Positions 1 to 11,584 are shown, counted from the stretch's first letter. The stretch: 64,000 nt of DNA from Diploptera punctata (GCA_030220185.1 JASPKZ010002337.1:1335501-1399500); one strand, 5' to 3'. The notes: a model not told the origin generated them from the letters alone. Made by a program: numbers and translations.

Positions 1-568
1 ACTTCGAGCAGAGAATGAAGCCAGTGAGGTTGTCTTAATGCACTCGTTAGCAACTGCAATACTTTTTACGTCTTTTGTTTCAGTTTTTAAAGTCTCTTGT
101 AGGATAACTTTAGGTCCTTTTAAAGTCCTTTTAGGTATTTTATAGATCCTCAACTTCCAAGCCCTACTTATGACATAACATTAAATTATGAATTATGTCA
201 CTGATGATATAATAGGAGATCAATGTGGATTTAGAAGAAACATGTCTACAACAGATCAGATTTTTAGAATATGACAGATTTTAGAAAACAAATGGGAACA
301 TAATGGCACTGTACATCAATAATACGTAGACTTCAAAAAGTCATATGATTCAATTAAGAGGGAGAAATTATGTAGTATCCTGCTGGAGTTCGGGATTCCT
401 AAAAAGTTAGAGCCTTTTTTTTTTTTGGAATGTGTCTACATGGCACAAAGAGTTCGGTGCGTGCAAGCAAACGTTTTCGGATACTTCTGAAATTCATAAG
501 GAGATGCACTATCTCCTCTACTATTCAATTTTGTACTAGAGCATGCCATCTAATCTTTAGATGATGAA

Positions 569-807
569 ATAAAGTGATTCCACTACAGATCCCAGGAGAC
601 CCTTGGGATAGTTGGAGGTTAAGGCTCCCACTTTTTCTAGACAATCGGCACTTTTTGTCAGCCGGGTTGTCAGTCTTGCGTGATGGCCGCCCTTTACTCC
701 CAGAACAAGCGCCTGGTACTCAATTCCGTTAGAGGCTGAGTCGACCCCAGGACCATTGTGCCGGCTTGTAGCGCGGTGCCTTACCCACTAAGCTACGGCA
801 CGTCCCC
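569..807 (-). mobile_element. tRNA-derived SINE, family A
   Basis: On the minus strand it has a tRNA-like head (degenerate A box, TAGCTTAGTGGGTAAGGCAC) and the family body with GGGGTCGACTCAGCCTCTAACGG-type sequence, and it ends in the TTTAC-type tail. It sits between near-identical 12-bp repeats, TTAGATGATGAA (557-568) and TTAGAAGATGAA (808-819), consistent with a target-site duplication. The B-box region is deleted relative to the copy at 25508. Confidence 0.75.
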
Positions 808-1081
808 TTAGAAGATGAAGAAGGCTTACAATTCAGTAGTATTAATAAGCTGTTAGTTTATGCTAATGATGTATTATTAGGCTATAGCGAGGAGATATTA
901 AGAGCAAACAAACACACTCTATTGAGTAACACTAAGAAATTGGACTGGAAGTAAACATCGATAAAACCAAATGCATGTTCACACATAGAAATATAATTAT
1001 ATAATACAAATGTTAATGACAAATGATTAACAATTTTGAAGAGATGATGCAATTCAAATACATAACTATAACTAACTGCGT

Positions 1082-1735
1082 GTAACTAACTCACTGGCAC
1101 TATCGAACCCGTAGGTTCATATCCGCGCTGACATAAGCTCTCCATACTCCTGAGCTAATGCTTTCCAATCATCCCCTGTATAATCTACTTCCCTCAAATG
1201 ATGGATAATGTTATTCTCCCACCTCATTATGGGTCTGGGGCACTACGCTACAAGCCGGAGGGTCGAGGGTTCAAGCCCCGGTGGGGTCAGGATTTTTAAA
1301 CTGACCCAAACCCTCTGGCGGCACTATGACCCTGGGGTCGACTCAGCCTCTAACGGAAATGAGTACCAGACGCTTGTTCTGGGGGTAAAGGCGGCCGTAA
1401 CGCAGGGCTGACAACCCGGCTGACATAAAGTGCCGATTGTCTAGAAAAGTGGGAGCCTTAACCTCCTACTACCCCAAGGGCCTCCGGGCCTGTTGTGGGA
1501 TCACTTTACTTTACATTATGGGTCTACCAACTGGACTTTTCTCCCTGGTTTTCCTACAAGAAGTTTCCATGCACCACTTTCATCCCCCATACGTATCACA
1601 TGTCCTGCCCATCGCAGTCTACGAGACTCAACTGTTGTTATTATATCTAGCTTCCTATACATATCATGTAACTCACTATTATGTAGTTTTCTCCATTCAT
1701 CTGTCTGTTCATCTCTTTTTAGCCCAAAAATGTTC
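1082..1735 (-). mobile_element. RTE-like LINE 3' fragment inserted in another copy of itself
   Basis: Minus-strand 3' end of the WAGHVARMG-type LINE. It has the conserved end 'CCTACGGGTTCGATAGTGCC' followed by a TTAG-type tail (1082-1100), and codes back to KRDEQTDEWRKLHNSELHDMYRK near 1700. It is inserted antisense into the + strand copy that spans 190-2155, with an imperfect flanking repeat of about 20 bp (1066-1090 versus 1734-1756). A SINE splits it at 1237-1513. Confidence 0.75.
1237..1513 (+). mobile_element. tRNA-derived SINE, family A, with 12-bp TSD
   Basis: The head starts at GGGGCACTACGCTACAAGCC. It has a B-box-like GGGTTCAAGCCCC, then the body (CTGACCCAAACCCTC, GGGGTCGACTCAGCCTC) and the tail ATCACTTTACTTTA. 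A perfect 12-bp duplication, CATTATGGGTCT, flanks it (1225-1236 and 1514-1525). Removing the SINE plus one duplication restores the interrupted LINE text. Confidence 0.9.
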
Positions 1736-2221
1736 ATACATAGATACAATACTTACAAATAGGTATTAGGTGCACAAATAAATTAAACATAGGCTCAATT
1801 CTGGAAATACATGCTACTATGCATTACAGGGACTCTTGCCGTTCCAACTTCTCTCAGCAAGCAATAAACTAAATTACACAAAACTATTGTTCTCGCAATT
1901 ATATGGGTGCGAAAAAATGGACTCTTGCTTTAAGGGAGAAGGGAAGATTACGGATATTTAAGAATAAAGTTCTTAGGAAAATTCTTGAATCAACGAGAGA
2001 TGAACAGACAGGTGAATGGAGAAGACTGCTTAACAGTGAACTACACTAACTTGATAGGAAATCATTTATAATATGAACAGTTGAATTACACTGCGATAAG
2101 CAGAATATGTGTCTAGAATGGGGAATGAAAGAGGGACATGAAAACTTATTGTAGGATATATATATATATATATATATATATTGTAATCAATTTTTTTACA
2201 TTGAGCTATGCAAGCTTCATA

Positions 2222-2745
2222 CGACATGATAAGAAAAATAAATGCCTGGACGAGATTTGAACCCGAATCTCTGAATTGGTACTTCAGCGTGATATTCATT
2301 ACACCACCGAGCAAATCTAATACAAACATTTATTTCTCTTAAATATATATTTTCCATTATTACGGGATGTAGTGAGAACTCTGTCTTCACTGCCACCTGA
2401 TAGCTAGCTACTATAACAAGTAAGAAAATTAAAGAGAATATTTTTACTTTATAGCAGTGACGCTTTATCGATGTTATAATTACATTTTTGACATTGAGCA
2501 ATGCAAGCTTAATATGACACGAGAAGAAAAATAATTGCCTGGACGGGATTTGAACTCGGATCTCTGAATTGGTACTTCAGCGTGATACCCATAATAATGG
2601 AGAATATATATTTAAGAGAAATAAATGTTTGTATTAGATTTGCCCGGTGGTGTAATGGATATCTCGCTGAAGTACCAATTCAGAGATCCGGGTTCAAATT
2701 CCGTCTAGGCATTATTTTTCTTATGTCATATATATATATATATAT
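2222..2745. repeat. tRNA-like inverted repeat cluster, family E
   Basis: Three tRNA-like units lie here: minus at about 2244-2314, minus (truncated) at about 2534-2592, and plus at 2641-2711. The + unit is 71 nt with a near-complete cloverleaf: D stem, anticodon stem CTGAA/TTCAG with a 7-nt loop GTACCAA, and a T arm with GGTTCAAAT. The units share a roughly 200-bp body with the cluster at 26.6-27.0 kb. Mismatches in the acceptor and T stems, and repetition in inverted pairs, argue for SINE or foldback copies rather than tRNA genes. Confidence 0.7.
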
Positions 2746-2752
2746 ATATATA

Positions 2753-3375
2753 GACTAGCTAATACCCGGCGTGCGCTGCTACGCCTAAATAAATTAAAAT
2801 TAATGTGCTTTTATGTTTCGTTGAATAAGTAAGAAGAAAAATAATTATAAATTTATATTTTTTAGATACCCATGCTGATTACCCGGCGTTACCCGGTAAT
2901 TTAATTATCCCGATCTTCATGACATAAATGAGCTGAAATACGAAAATTAATATGTTCTATGTTTAGTTAAATAAGTAAGGTAAAGTGATCCCACAACAGG
3001 CCTCAGGAGGCCCTTGGGGTAGTAGGAGGTTAAGACTCCCACTTTTTCTAGACAATCGGCACTTTATGTCAGCCGGGTTGTCAGCCCTGCATGACGGCCG
3101 CCTTTACCCACAGAACAAACGTCTGGTACTCATTTTCGTTAGAGGCTGTGTCGACGCTAGGGCCATAATAACTCCAGAGGGTTTGGATCAGTTTAAAAAT
3201 CCTGTTCCCACCGGGACTCGAACCCTCGACCATCCGACTTGTAGCGCAAAAAATGAAAAATAATTATATATGTATATCGTAATTATTTTAAGATTCCCGT
3301 GCTGATTGCCGGTGTTGCCCGGGAATCTACTTATCTCGATCTTCTTGGCATAAATGAGCTAAAAGACAAAATTCG
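2753..3375. repeat. Tandem ~180-bp repeat with ACCCGG motifs, split by a SINE
   Basis: Text around 2835-2955 (CCATGCTGATTACCCGGCGT, then ATCTTCATGACATAAATGAG) recurs at 3255-3375 (CCGTGCTGATTGCCGGTGTT, ATCTTCTTGGCATAAATGAG). The start ACTAGCTAATACCCGG resembles the reverse of Helitron-type 3' ends, which is inference. A family A SINE lies between the units. Confidence 0.5.
2975..3249 (-). mobile_element. tRNA-derived SINE, family A (5'-truncated)
   Basis: Same body as the copy at 25508, on the minus strand: the tail 'AAGTAAGGTAAAGTGATCCC' comes first, then CAGGAGGCCCTTGGGGTAGT, then the B-box complement GGGACTCGAACCCTCGACC. The A-box half of the head is lost at about 3249. Confidence 0.8.
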
Positions 3376-4380
3376 TTATTGTGAGTTATCCGTAAGAGAT
3401 AACATATGCTGTTGCGGACTTTTTTGTAGAGCTTTTTGAGATATTCAGTTCTGTGTACATTAATGTTGTATATTAGGTATGGTTTAGGCAGCGTAAGCCA
3501 TTTAAGCGTCCAAAGAGATAGTTTTTTCACGTTTTCCACTACAAAGGGCGATTTTAAGGGTGTAGAACTTGAGTACCCACAACTCTTGTTATAGCCTGTG
3601 TTCATCCCGGGAATCTCCTGAACATTTTGCAGAAGCCCCAACACAATCGGATCAACGGTATGACCGTGCATATAAAGTAAGAACAAACAAACAATTTTTG
3701 ATGAAAATGTTCGTTTTCGGTGTCTACCCATACATTGATATATCTAGCGTGGAAGAGTTTCTTGCCTTTATCTTTAAATTATTTATTATTTTTATGGGGT
3801 TTAAGCTTTTTTTAAATAGGATCAGATACGATCCAGGCCTAATAAAATGTTTAAAAGGTATTTTCATGAGAAAAACCTCAACAGCTTCATTCCATCGGTA
3901 TTCACTAATTATGTTCAAAGAACTGCAAGTTTTTAATATGATATTCCGACATGAATATGTTTTTTAATTGAGATCAAATTCAAGGTCATATTTATGGAAT
4001 ATTTTGTCGATAGCTAACGGTAACAGTAAAATTTTTATCACTCTATTATTGAAGTGTTAATAGGAATTACAGAAGTGTAAAAAAAAAGTTTAAAAAAATA
4101 ACACATGAATTTGATAGATTTCAAGGTAAACTTCTGTGAAGCGAAACAAGGTAGGATTTTTCACATCACACGGTCAAACGAAGAGAAGGGTTAACACTGT
4201 GCAGGCTATGAGGATGTGAGATCACCAAACTACTGTAGTTTCAGTAAACGATTTGTATCAGCTACATAGCACCCGCAGGTTAGTAAAATACATATATATT
4301 AAACATATTTTTCAGGCAGCCGGTAGTGAGGTGGGATAAAAATAAGTGACAATCAAGTTAACATATTTCTGAACATAATT
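3376..4380. other. No recognisable gene; AT-rich
   Basis: Open frames on both strands (for example 3327-3731 minus and 3569-3967 plus) overlap each other and show no family motif, signal or splice context that I can support. The interval is probably old transposon or intergenic sequence. Confidence 0.4.
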
Positions 4381-4384
4381 ACTA

Positions 4385-5200
4385 ACATTATTAGATTTTC
4401 TTGTGAGGAGATGCTAAAGGCCAACACGCACGCACTATTGAGTAATAATAATAAATTGGGGCTGGAAGTAAACATCAATAAAACTAGATATATGGTAACA
4501 CATACAAATACAATATGGACAGCTAATGGCAAATGAGGGAAATTTTGAGGATGTGACTGAATTCGAATACCTAGGAACAATAATCACAAATAGGAATGAG
4601 ATGTATAAATAAATTAAACATAGGCTCAACTCTGGAAATGCGTGCTATTATGCATTACAGGGAGTCTTGACATTCCAAATTCTTTCAAAAAACGTTAAAC
4701 TGAAAATATAAAAAACTATTATTCTACCAGTTATATTAGGCTATATGGAAGCGAAACATAGACTCTTACTTTAAGGGAGGAAAGACGATTACGAGTATTT
4801 GAGAATGAAGTTCTTAGAAAAAATTTTGGACCAAAATGAATGGAGAAGACCGGTGAATGGAGAAGACTACATAACAGTGAACTACATGGTCTTTATAGGA
4901 AACCAGCTATAATAAGAACAGTTAAGTCTCGTAGACTGCGATGGGCAGGACATGTTGCACGAATGGGGAATGAAAGGCATACATGGAAGCTTCTTGTAAG
5001 AAAACCAGAGGAAAAACGCCCAGTTGGTAAACCAAGAATAAGGTAGGAGAATAACATTAACTATGATTTGAGGGAAGTAGATTATACAGGGGATGATTAG
5101 AAAACATTAGCTCAGGATTGAGATGTATGAAGATCTTATGTCCGCGCGGCCATGAACCTACGGGTTCTATACTGCCAGTGAGTTAGTTAGTTATTACAAT
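4385..5200 (+). mobile_element. RTE-like LINE 3' half
   Basis: Reads from the region after YADD (EEMLKANTHALLSN) through ILPVI-type sequence to KSRRLRWAGHVARMGNERHT and PEEKRPVGKPRIR, with stops in between. It ends at 'CGGGTTCTATACTGCCAGTG' followed by AGTTAGTTAGTTATT. The tetranucleotide tail instead of poly(A) is typical of RTE-clade elements. Confidence 0.8.
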
Positions 5201-5339
5201 TTATTGTGTTAATTGACGATAATAATAATTATCAGTAGGCCTAGGATTTTATGATATAGCATTTTTTTTTGTAAGAGTGATATTTTTATATAAATGCTTT
5301 TTATAAAAAAACAATAGAATTAAAGTACTTTGTTAAGTC

Positions 5340-5341
<2 letters not shown>

Positions 5342-5384
<43 letters not shown>
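5342..5384. repeat. (TA)n microsatellite
   Basis: About 43 nt of uninterrupted TA, directly abutting the 3' end of a minus-strand LINE fragment. Confidence 0.95.
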
Positions 5385-5386
<2 letters not shown>

Positions 5387-6030
5387 TCCGGTATCATGGC
5401 AGCTGCTGCCGTCTTCCGGAAACCAAACGCCATTCCTCTCTGTCCATCCATTGATCTTCCTCCAATCCTCTGATATCCATAGCTGCATTGTACCCCTTCT
5501 ATACAAGTTTTCTTCGGTCTTCCTCTCTTCCTCCTCTCCATTGGGATCCATTCCATAACAAATTTTAGGCAATCTTTGTTCTGGCATTCTCTTGGCATGG
5601 CCTTACCACTGTAATCTTTTCTTTTCTATAATGTCTATGATGTCCGGTTCCTCTTATACACCCATAATTTCCCTTATTTCTTTATTTCATATTCTACCCA
5701 TTCTAGATTTTCCAGCTGATCTTCTTAGAACATCCATTTCTGTACTTAAAATTCTTTTCATTTCCCTGGTAGGAATTTGCCAGACTTCAGCACCATATGT
5801 TAAAATTCTCTGAATTATGGTTTGATATATTTGTAATTTTCTATTTTTTGTAATATTTTTGCTCCACCAAACAGAGTTTAAAGTATTTATTGCTTGTTTT
5901 GTCTGTGCGATTCTATTTTTAATTTCCACTGTATTATCGCCTGAATGGTCTAATTTTGTTCCTAATTAAGTGCATTCAGTACTAGGTTTTAGTTCTTCTC
6001 CATTGTTGAAATTTATATTTTCCATTTCTT
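5385..6030 (-). mobile_element. Non-LTR retrotransposon C-terminal fragment (GAEVW family)
   Basis: On the minus strand 5929-5687 reads NTLNSVWWSKNITKNRKLQI, YGAEVWQIPTREMKRILSTE and MDVLRRSAGKSRMGRI. It is followed after frameshifts by MEWIPMERRKRGRPKKT-like sequence (5598-5400). This is the region after the RT core in endonuclease/RT LINEs, and is a different family from the WAGHVARMG one. It is bounded by TA microsatellites on both sides. Confidence 0.8.
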
Positions 6031-6063
6031 CTCCTATATCATATATATATATATATATATATA

Positions 6064-6715
6064 TAATTCAAAATTGCTAGCATATATATAATCTGGAAAT
6101 TTCTACTTCAAAATCTAAAGCAATGGCAATGTTTAGAAAAAACATACACGGGTGAAAAATTGAGATTTATGGGAAAATTATAGAACAAGTGTCTGATTTC
6201 TCATACTTAGGAAGTGTATTTGCAGAACATAAGAGTGGCATTGATTCAAAATTACAAAAATATAATAAAATGAATGGGGTAATAAGACTTTTGGTAATCA
6301 AATGAGGACAGATACAAAACTAACATAACATCAAAAGCTGCTCTATAATACGGAAGTGAAATTTGAATCTTAAATAAAAGAAATTCTCATAAACTTAGAG
6401 TAAGCCAAATACGCTTCTCACGTTCACTGTTAGGAATTAATAGACTGGATCACCAAAGGAACACTATCTCAGAGAAAAAAATTAGAGTGTAAAGTTTAAA
6501 TGCATATGTAGAAAGATACCAACAAGAATGGAAAAATCATCTGAGAAGAATGGCAAGAATAGACTTCCAAAATTGGCATTCCAATATACTCCAACTGGAC
6601 ATAGGGACCAAGGAAAACCAAATCATCGGTGGAAAGATCAAGACCATCTTAATTAGATTTACCTTCACAGATCACATGGCCTAAAACGGATTTTGTTCAT
6701 GATGATAATGATTAT
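6064..6715 (+). mobile_element. Non-LTR retrotransposon C-terminal fragment (LEIST family)
   Basis: Broken + strand reading: NLEISTSKSKAMAMFRKN, IIEQVSDFSYLGSVF, then YGSEI-type sequence, RFLRS-like sequence, YVERYQQEWKNHLRRM and a GHRDQGKPNHRW-like basic end. The order (thumb, FxYLG, YGxExW, HxxRM, GRPxxRW) matches the 3' part of LINE ORF2. Multiple stops. Confidence 0.7.
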
Positions 6716-7430
6716 GATGAGTCATATTTATTCATATTTGGCACATTATACCAATGTATTGGTCATATACGACATATTTTCACTCTTTTAAGAATGAAAG
6801 AACAATTATCATTCCATTTATTACTTTCGTGTTTATTTGAATTCTTCAATTTCTCAGAACTTTGTTTCTTGTAAAATCTATCTTCCTCTCCTATTTCGTT
6901 TCAATTCACAGTATGAACTTTTCCCTTACGTTTACACCTGAGCGAATATTTATGTATTGTCTCGCGACAAGCAGGTAGCTACTGATAATTTTAATAAAAT
7001 AAAAGCATGTTATAATATCAAATTCCATATTTTACCGTAGCTTGCTTGCGTCACTTTACATTTCATTCTTAAATAAATAATTGTCATAAACCGATTTTCT
7101 AATTGATTTTACAACTGAAATGATTATATAATTATAATATTATTAGATATTTTTTATATTATAGTGCATATTTTTGGAAACATTATGTCATAACTGCATA
7201 TGTTTTGCATATTTCCGTGGTTTTAGGTAACAAAAATCCTAGTCCTAATTATCAGCATCAAAGATGAAACATTAAGGACTGTTTCCGATCTCCTGTTATT
7301 ATTGTTCTGTCCAGCTTTTACTGCGCCTTCCTACATTTCTTCGTTCCTAGTGATCCAAATAATAATGTGGGAATAAACAAAAACTCCGTGTTTTCAGAAC
7401 AAATATTAAGTCAACATTCGAATGTGAAAA
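6716..7430. other. No recognisable gene; AT-rich
   Basis: Low-complexity AT-rich sequence with no coding, tRNA-like or inverted-repeat signal that I could support. Confidence 0.4.
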
Positions 7431-7435
7431 CTGGA

Positions 7436-7770
7436 AAGCCATTGCTGAGATAACAAGGAGCCTCCTGGTCTAATTATACAGGTGTCTGAGGAAAATCATT
7501 GGCACATTTTTGTCAAATAATATTTCAAATCAAAATCTATGTAAACAAACAAACGAAGAATACGTTGATATCCAGATAAAAAGGAGAAAATGGAGATAGA
7601 TTGGCCATGCTCTTAAGAAGAATCAGATTGCAATTGAGAGAAAAACTCCGTTTTGGAACTCTCAAGGCCGGAGAAAAAGAGGAAAACTACGACAGTCATG
7701 GAGGAGGAGGGTGGAGGAGGAAACCAGAAATAAAGGAAAGACATCGTCATATGGCGCCACAACCCATATC
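7436..7770 (+). mobile_element. Non-LTR retrotransposon C-terminal fragment (IKRRKWRWIGH family)
   Basis: + strand reads CLRKIIGTFLSNNISNQNLC, then YVDIQIKRRKWR, IGHALKKNQIAIERKTPFWN and SQGRRKRGKLRQSWRRRVEE. This is the basic C-terminal tail typical of LINE ORF2 proteins (KRRKWxWIGHxLRK...GRRKRGRPxxxWRR). Frameshifted. Confidence 0.8.
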
Positions 7771-8041
7771 AAGATCTGGTATCCCCAATTCTCTTCGTCC
7801 ACACTTCTCTATCCACTGCAGCCAACTTTCAGTTCCTGACACTAAGCATCTGGTTAGCGATTTTTCTTACTGCGTACTCCCAACTATTTTTTTTTTGTCA
7901 TCCTTGAGATTTTTTCCCGTCAAATGTTGCATGAACATCTTTGGAATTCTTTAATCCTGCATTCTATGCACATGTCCAGCCCATTGTACTCTTAAGGAAG
8001 ATTATGGTGTTTAAATTATGCATTCCGTATATTTGTTTGGT

Positions 8042-8345
8042 CGGCCGCGGTAGACTAGTGGTTATGCTCCTAGCCTCTGGATCCAAGGGTCGCTGATCAA
8101 ACCCGGCCGTTGTCGATGGATTTTTTTGGATGGAAAAATCCAAGGAGTAGGTCCTCTGGGAGGGTCTTTAAGCCGTGAGCCCCGAGTCTGAAGATTTTCA
8201 GGCTCGTAAAAGATCATTAAGCCTGAATAAAAAAGGCCTCTAAACAAAATTTACCGATCTCAAACATCCTGGTAATATCTTAGTTGCCCAGTAGATGTCT
8301 CATTGAGTCGGCGTGTAGACCTCATGAACTCATGAAGGCTATGGG
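8042..8345 (+). mobile_element. tRNA-derived SINE, family D
   Basis: The head has GACTAGTGGTTATGCTCC (A box) and a B-box-like GATCAAACCCGGC. The body contains AAAAATCCAAGGAG, CCGAGTCTGAAGATTTTCAG and CTCGTAAAAGATC. Homologous copies lie at 51165-51570 and 57880-58276 on the minus strand. Confidence 0.8.
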
Positions 8346-8361
8346 GACAAATAAGGCAACA

Positions 8362-8852
8362 AAATGAATTTGTTCTATTCACTAATTATATGGATGCAAA
8401 ACATGGACTCTTAATTTAAGGGAGAAAACAAGATTACGAGTATTTGAGAATAAAGTACGGTACTTAGAAACATTTTTGGGCCAAAGAAAAAGATGAACAG
8501 ACAGGTGAATGGAGAAAACTATATAAGAGTGAGCTACATGATATGAATATAGGAAGCCAGATTTAATAAGGAAAGTTAAGTCTCGTAGACTGCAATAGGC
8601 AGGACATGTTGCACGTATGGGGCATAAAAGGGATGCATGGAAGCTTCTTGTAGAAAGAACAACAGGGAAAACGCCCAGTTGGTAGACCAAGAATGAGATG
8701 GGAGAGTGATATTATCCATGATTTGAGGGAAGTAGATTATACAGGAATGATTGAAAACATTAGCTCGGGATAGGCATGTATGGAGAGCGTATGTCCGCGT
8801 GGCAATGAACCTACTAGTTCGATAGAGCCAGGCAGTTAGTTAGTTAGTTAAC
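8362..8852 (+). mobile_element. RTE-like LINE 3' fragment
   Basis: + strand connection/C-terminal region of the WAGHVARMG family, with stops. It starts near 'CTAATTATATGGATGC' and ends in 'AGTTAGTTAGTTAGTTAAC' after the usual CCTACTAGTTCGATAG terminus. Confidence 0.8.
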
Positions 8853-9116
8853 AAATGAGAAGCTATGGTTCAACACTGGGCTAAGCCATTATAGATGTTA
8901 TAGTTGTTTAAGTTCTAAATTATTTCTAATTCTCTAAGGAAATACATGGGGAGAGTTTAAGGTTTTAATTAGGAATAGGCCTTTTTGGAATTGCTTCGTT
9001 GAGGCTCTATGCTTTGGATAAGAGCAACAGGAGATAATACTACTAAAAATAACCCACTTGACTTTCGGCCGAAACATATATTCCTTTCCTGTCTACAGTG
9101 TTTAACTCGCTGATAA

Positions 9117-9659
9117 CACTGAGCAACAAAAAATAAACTTTTCTTTTGTCACAGAAAGAAAAATATGTGATTTTGACAGTATTTTTTCTCCCGGATTCAT
9201 ATATGATATCGGTTTTTCTCCATCACGCAAGGTTTTCGAGAGACAGGAATTTATAATTTCAAACACTTTAATATTTTCTACGTTCATAACTACACAATAA
9301 TCGAACATTCGGACTCACCTAGAAAGTAAGAAATGACGATTTTCTGCTATATTTCGCCTGTGGAGCATCCCTCTTGATGGTCCAACAATAATCAGCCAGC
9401 ATATTAGGATTCCATTTGCCGAGATATCTCTTTTCCATAGCGGAAAACTCCTATGTTAGCTCATTTGGCTTTATTTTACAATGAACAAATGGACGAAAAA
9501 GTTTATTAAAAAATAATTATTTAAATCCATTAATTGAAATTAAAATTTAAAAAAATGTGCATGATGGAGAAATTCCGAATACATATTTGAAAACACGATA
9601 AAAAACTGCATTAAGTACAACTATTGGTACTCATGAGACAAAAATCATGTTGACCAGTG
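9117..9659 (-). mobile_element. CACTG-ended element, copy 1
   Basis: 543 bp with 12-nt imperfect terminal inverted repeats, CACTGAGCAACA and (reverse complement) CACTGGTCAACA. Two further copies (27827-28367, 37721-38267) are on the + strand. All carry the same vestigial reading (MEKRYQGKW, LADYCW, AKYSRKS) and a second conserved frame (VENIKVFEIINSCLS). I do not recognise the family. It is probably a non-autonomous DNA transposon. Confidence 0.7.
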
Positions 9660-9758
9660 TAATTTAAGTTGTTAAAATATCGAAATATAACTGGAATAAC
9701 GTGTTTAGGAAATTGTAAAATGTATGTTATTAAAGGAGAATGTTGTATTAATTTATCT

Positions 9759-10419
9759 TAAGTAATGCCACGAGTCATTTCCAATTTATCTAGAGGATTT
9801 GGAAATCAAGAGTGGCATATGTTAGGACTATTTAACGATTAAAATTAAGTTATTTACTCAAAAATCATTATTTAAATATAGTTACCGGTATTTTAAAATA
9901 TTTATATATTTTAATATAAACGATGATGTTTGAAAACAAATCAGAAATGTGTGGTTATATTTAATTTGTCTATCCACTGCAACTTGATTATATTATTTGT
10001 CAAATAGGATCGCCATATTGTAAGAATGCACCCTAGTGGAGAAAAAATGAAACACATCAAACCGTATATTATAACCGACATAATGGTTTGTTAATTTATT
10101 TACTTTGTAAACAACTCAGTAAAATCGTTATTTAAAAACGCAGTTATTGAACATACAATTATCAAATGTGTAATTCGAAGGAATCTGTTCATTATTTGCA
10201 ATGTTCAATTTATTTGTTGGAGAGTCAGTCACTGCAAAATAATGCTCTGACCTGTTCAGTACATTAACAAGGTGGAGATTTCTTTATCACATCAAACAGG
10301 AGGTGATAAGGAGAATTCGATAAAGAATGAGTAAAATACGACTGTCATTGGTTGTAAAACAAAATTCATTGAAACGTGATTGGTCATCGAGTACCATTTG
10401 GAGCCTGTGTTAAATAGTC
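9759..10419 (+). repeat. GACTATTTAAC-family interspersed repeat, copy 1
   Basis: Starts TAAGTAATGCCACGAGTCAT and ends GTGTTAAATAGTC. Four more copies make up the array at 31378-34577. Conserved internal blocks are GATGTTTGAAAACAAAT, AAGAATGCACCCTAGTG, TGAAACACATCAAACC and GTGATTGGTCAT. Non-coding, probably a non-autonomous DNA element. This copy lacks the 40-nt hairpin seen in copies 2 and 3. Confidence 0.7.
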
Positions 10420-10620
10420 TATTTAAAATGTCACTGTCCACAGTTTATATTAATATCCTGTTGTAATTATTATGTTTTGTGTTGAACAGGTACTTGGCGG
10501 GAAAAGGGGTGGGTGGACATGAGTAACGTATATTTACGCTTCGGAGTAATAAGTTAATTTATTATTTTGTTACGAAGAGTACAAGAAACCTAATAAGACC
10601 ATGACAATAGTGTATATATA

Positions 10621-11584
10621 CAGTAAAACTTCTTTAACCCGGAACGTGAATAATGTGGAAATCTGTCCAATGCGAACAAATGTATTGGTCCCGGCGAAAT
10701 AATAGTAATTTTACGTGTATTCATTTTGCATAAAACGGAATCTGTCCAACGTGGAAACGGAAGGATATTTCTACACGATTCATGAAAGAAATGTAGAACG
10801 CGGAAAGACAGAGAAATAAATTAGTTTCCATTTCATTGAATTCCCGTTAGGCAAAAAAAAAAAAAAAGGAACGATTCCTGCCGCCGGATAAAGTAGACAT
10901 TCTACCTGTACCTGAAATTGTATTTCGGTCTCACTGCACGCCCGTTATGCGAAACACATACCTGTCGTACAAATAACTATTGCATTGTAAAATCTTAAAT
11001 TAGTTTATGTTCTGAGAGCGATCTTTCACAGGTAGCGTCTGAATTTACGGAATAAAGAAGGCTAACACGTATGTATCATTGTCATTAAACGAAAAAGTGA
11101 AAGTGATTGAAGACAAATCTCGAAATTTCCGGACCGATGTTCCAAAGCCAAGCTCTAGCTGTTGCTAAATCCCTAGGATTTCAAGGTATCTTCATGTTGG
11201 CTGGACATTTTTAAAAGACACAATGTCGTGTGGAATCAAATTTTGCGGGGAATCAAAGGATGTGGACAAAAGTGTAGTTACCGAGCGGAAACCGAAACTA
11301 CATACTTTAATTTCAGGATACGCGTCTAAGAGACATTTTTAACGATGACGAAATGGGACTGTTTTTTTTTTCGCGCGTTACCGTCGAACTTGCTTATACA
11401 TACTAGCTATACTTCACTTTTCAAAGCAGCGGAACTACAATTAATCCAACGTATGTAAAAAGACACACACGGTAGTCTATAATCTAAGATTATTAAAAAT
11501 ATTCTTTTTTATATTGTGGAATTTTGTCTAATGCGGAAACAAAAATAGGCCCCATGAGATTACGCTTTGAGCAAGTTTTTACTG
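10621..11584 (+). mobile_element. Tigger/pogo-like DNA transposon remnant
   Basis: Ends are inverted: left CAGTAAAACTTCTTTAACCC (preceded by TA) and right, reverse-complemented, CAGTAAAAACTTGCTCAAAG. Both are followed by similar GGAAA..TGTCCAATGCG-type text. Inside, a degraded frame reads LNEKVKVIEDKSRNF near 11090, resembling the N-terminal DNA-binding start of pogo-class transposases. The catalytic domain is absent. Confidence 0.7.

Larger units (their letters stand above)
190..2155 (+). mobile_element. RTE-like LINE reverse-transcriptase copy, nested-in and broken
   Basis: Degenerate RT reading on + starts near 204 (QCGFRRN, TTDQIF, VDFKKSYDSIKREK) and resumes after an inserted SINE with VYANDVLLGYSEEILRAN, where the catalytic YADD is YAND. 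It resumes again near 1736 (EIKHRLNSGN-like) and runs to the connection-domain region near 2150. Several stops and frameshifts make it a pseudogene. Two insertions interrupt it: a SINE at 569-807, and an opposite-strand fragment of the same LINE family that itself holds a SINE. Confidence 0.8.

Noticed and set aside
1237..1513. Protein-coding frames over SINE copies (also at 2985, 25523, 57545, 12600, 29182)
   Set aside because: They coincide with family A or C SINE bodies, recur wherever the SINE recurs, and overlap frames on the other strand.
3327..3731. 134-codon minus-strand frame
   Set aside because: No domain, no splice or signal context, overlapped by an equally long + strand frame; most likely chance in repeat DNA.
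8820..8852. (TTAG)n as interstitial telomeric repeat
   Set aside because: The insect telomere unit is TTAGG. Here TTAG/AGTT runs always follow the LINE 3' terminus and are its tail.
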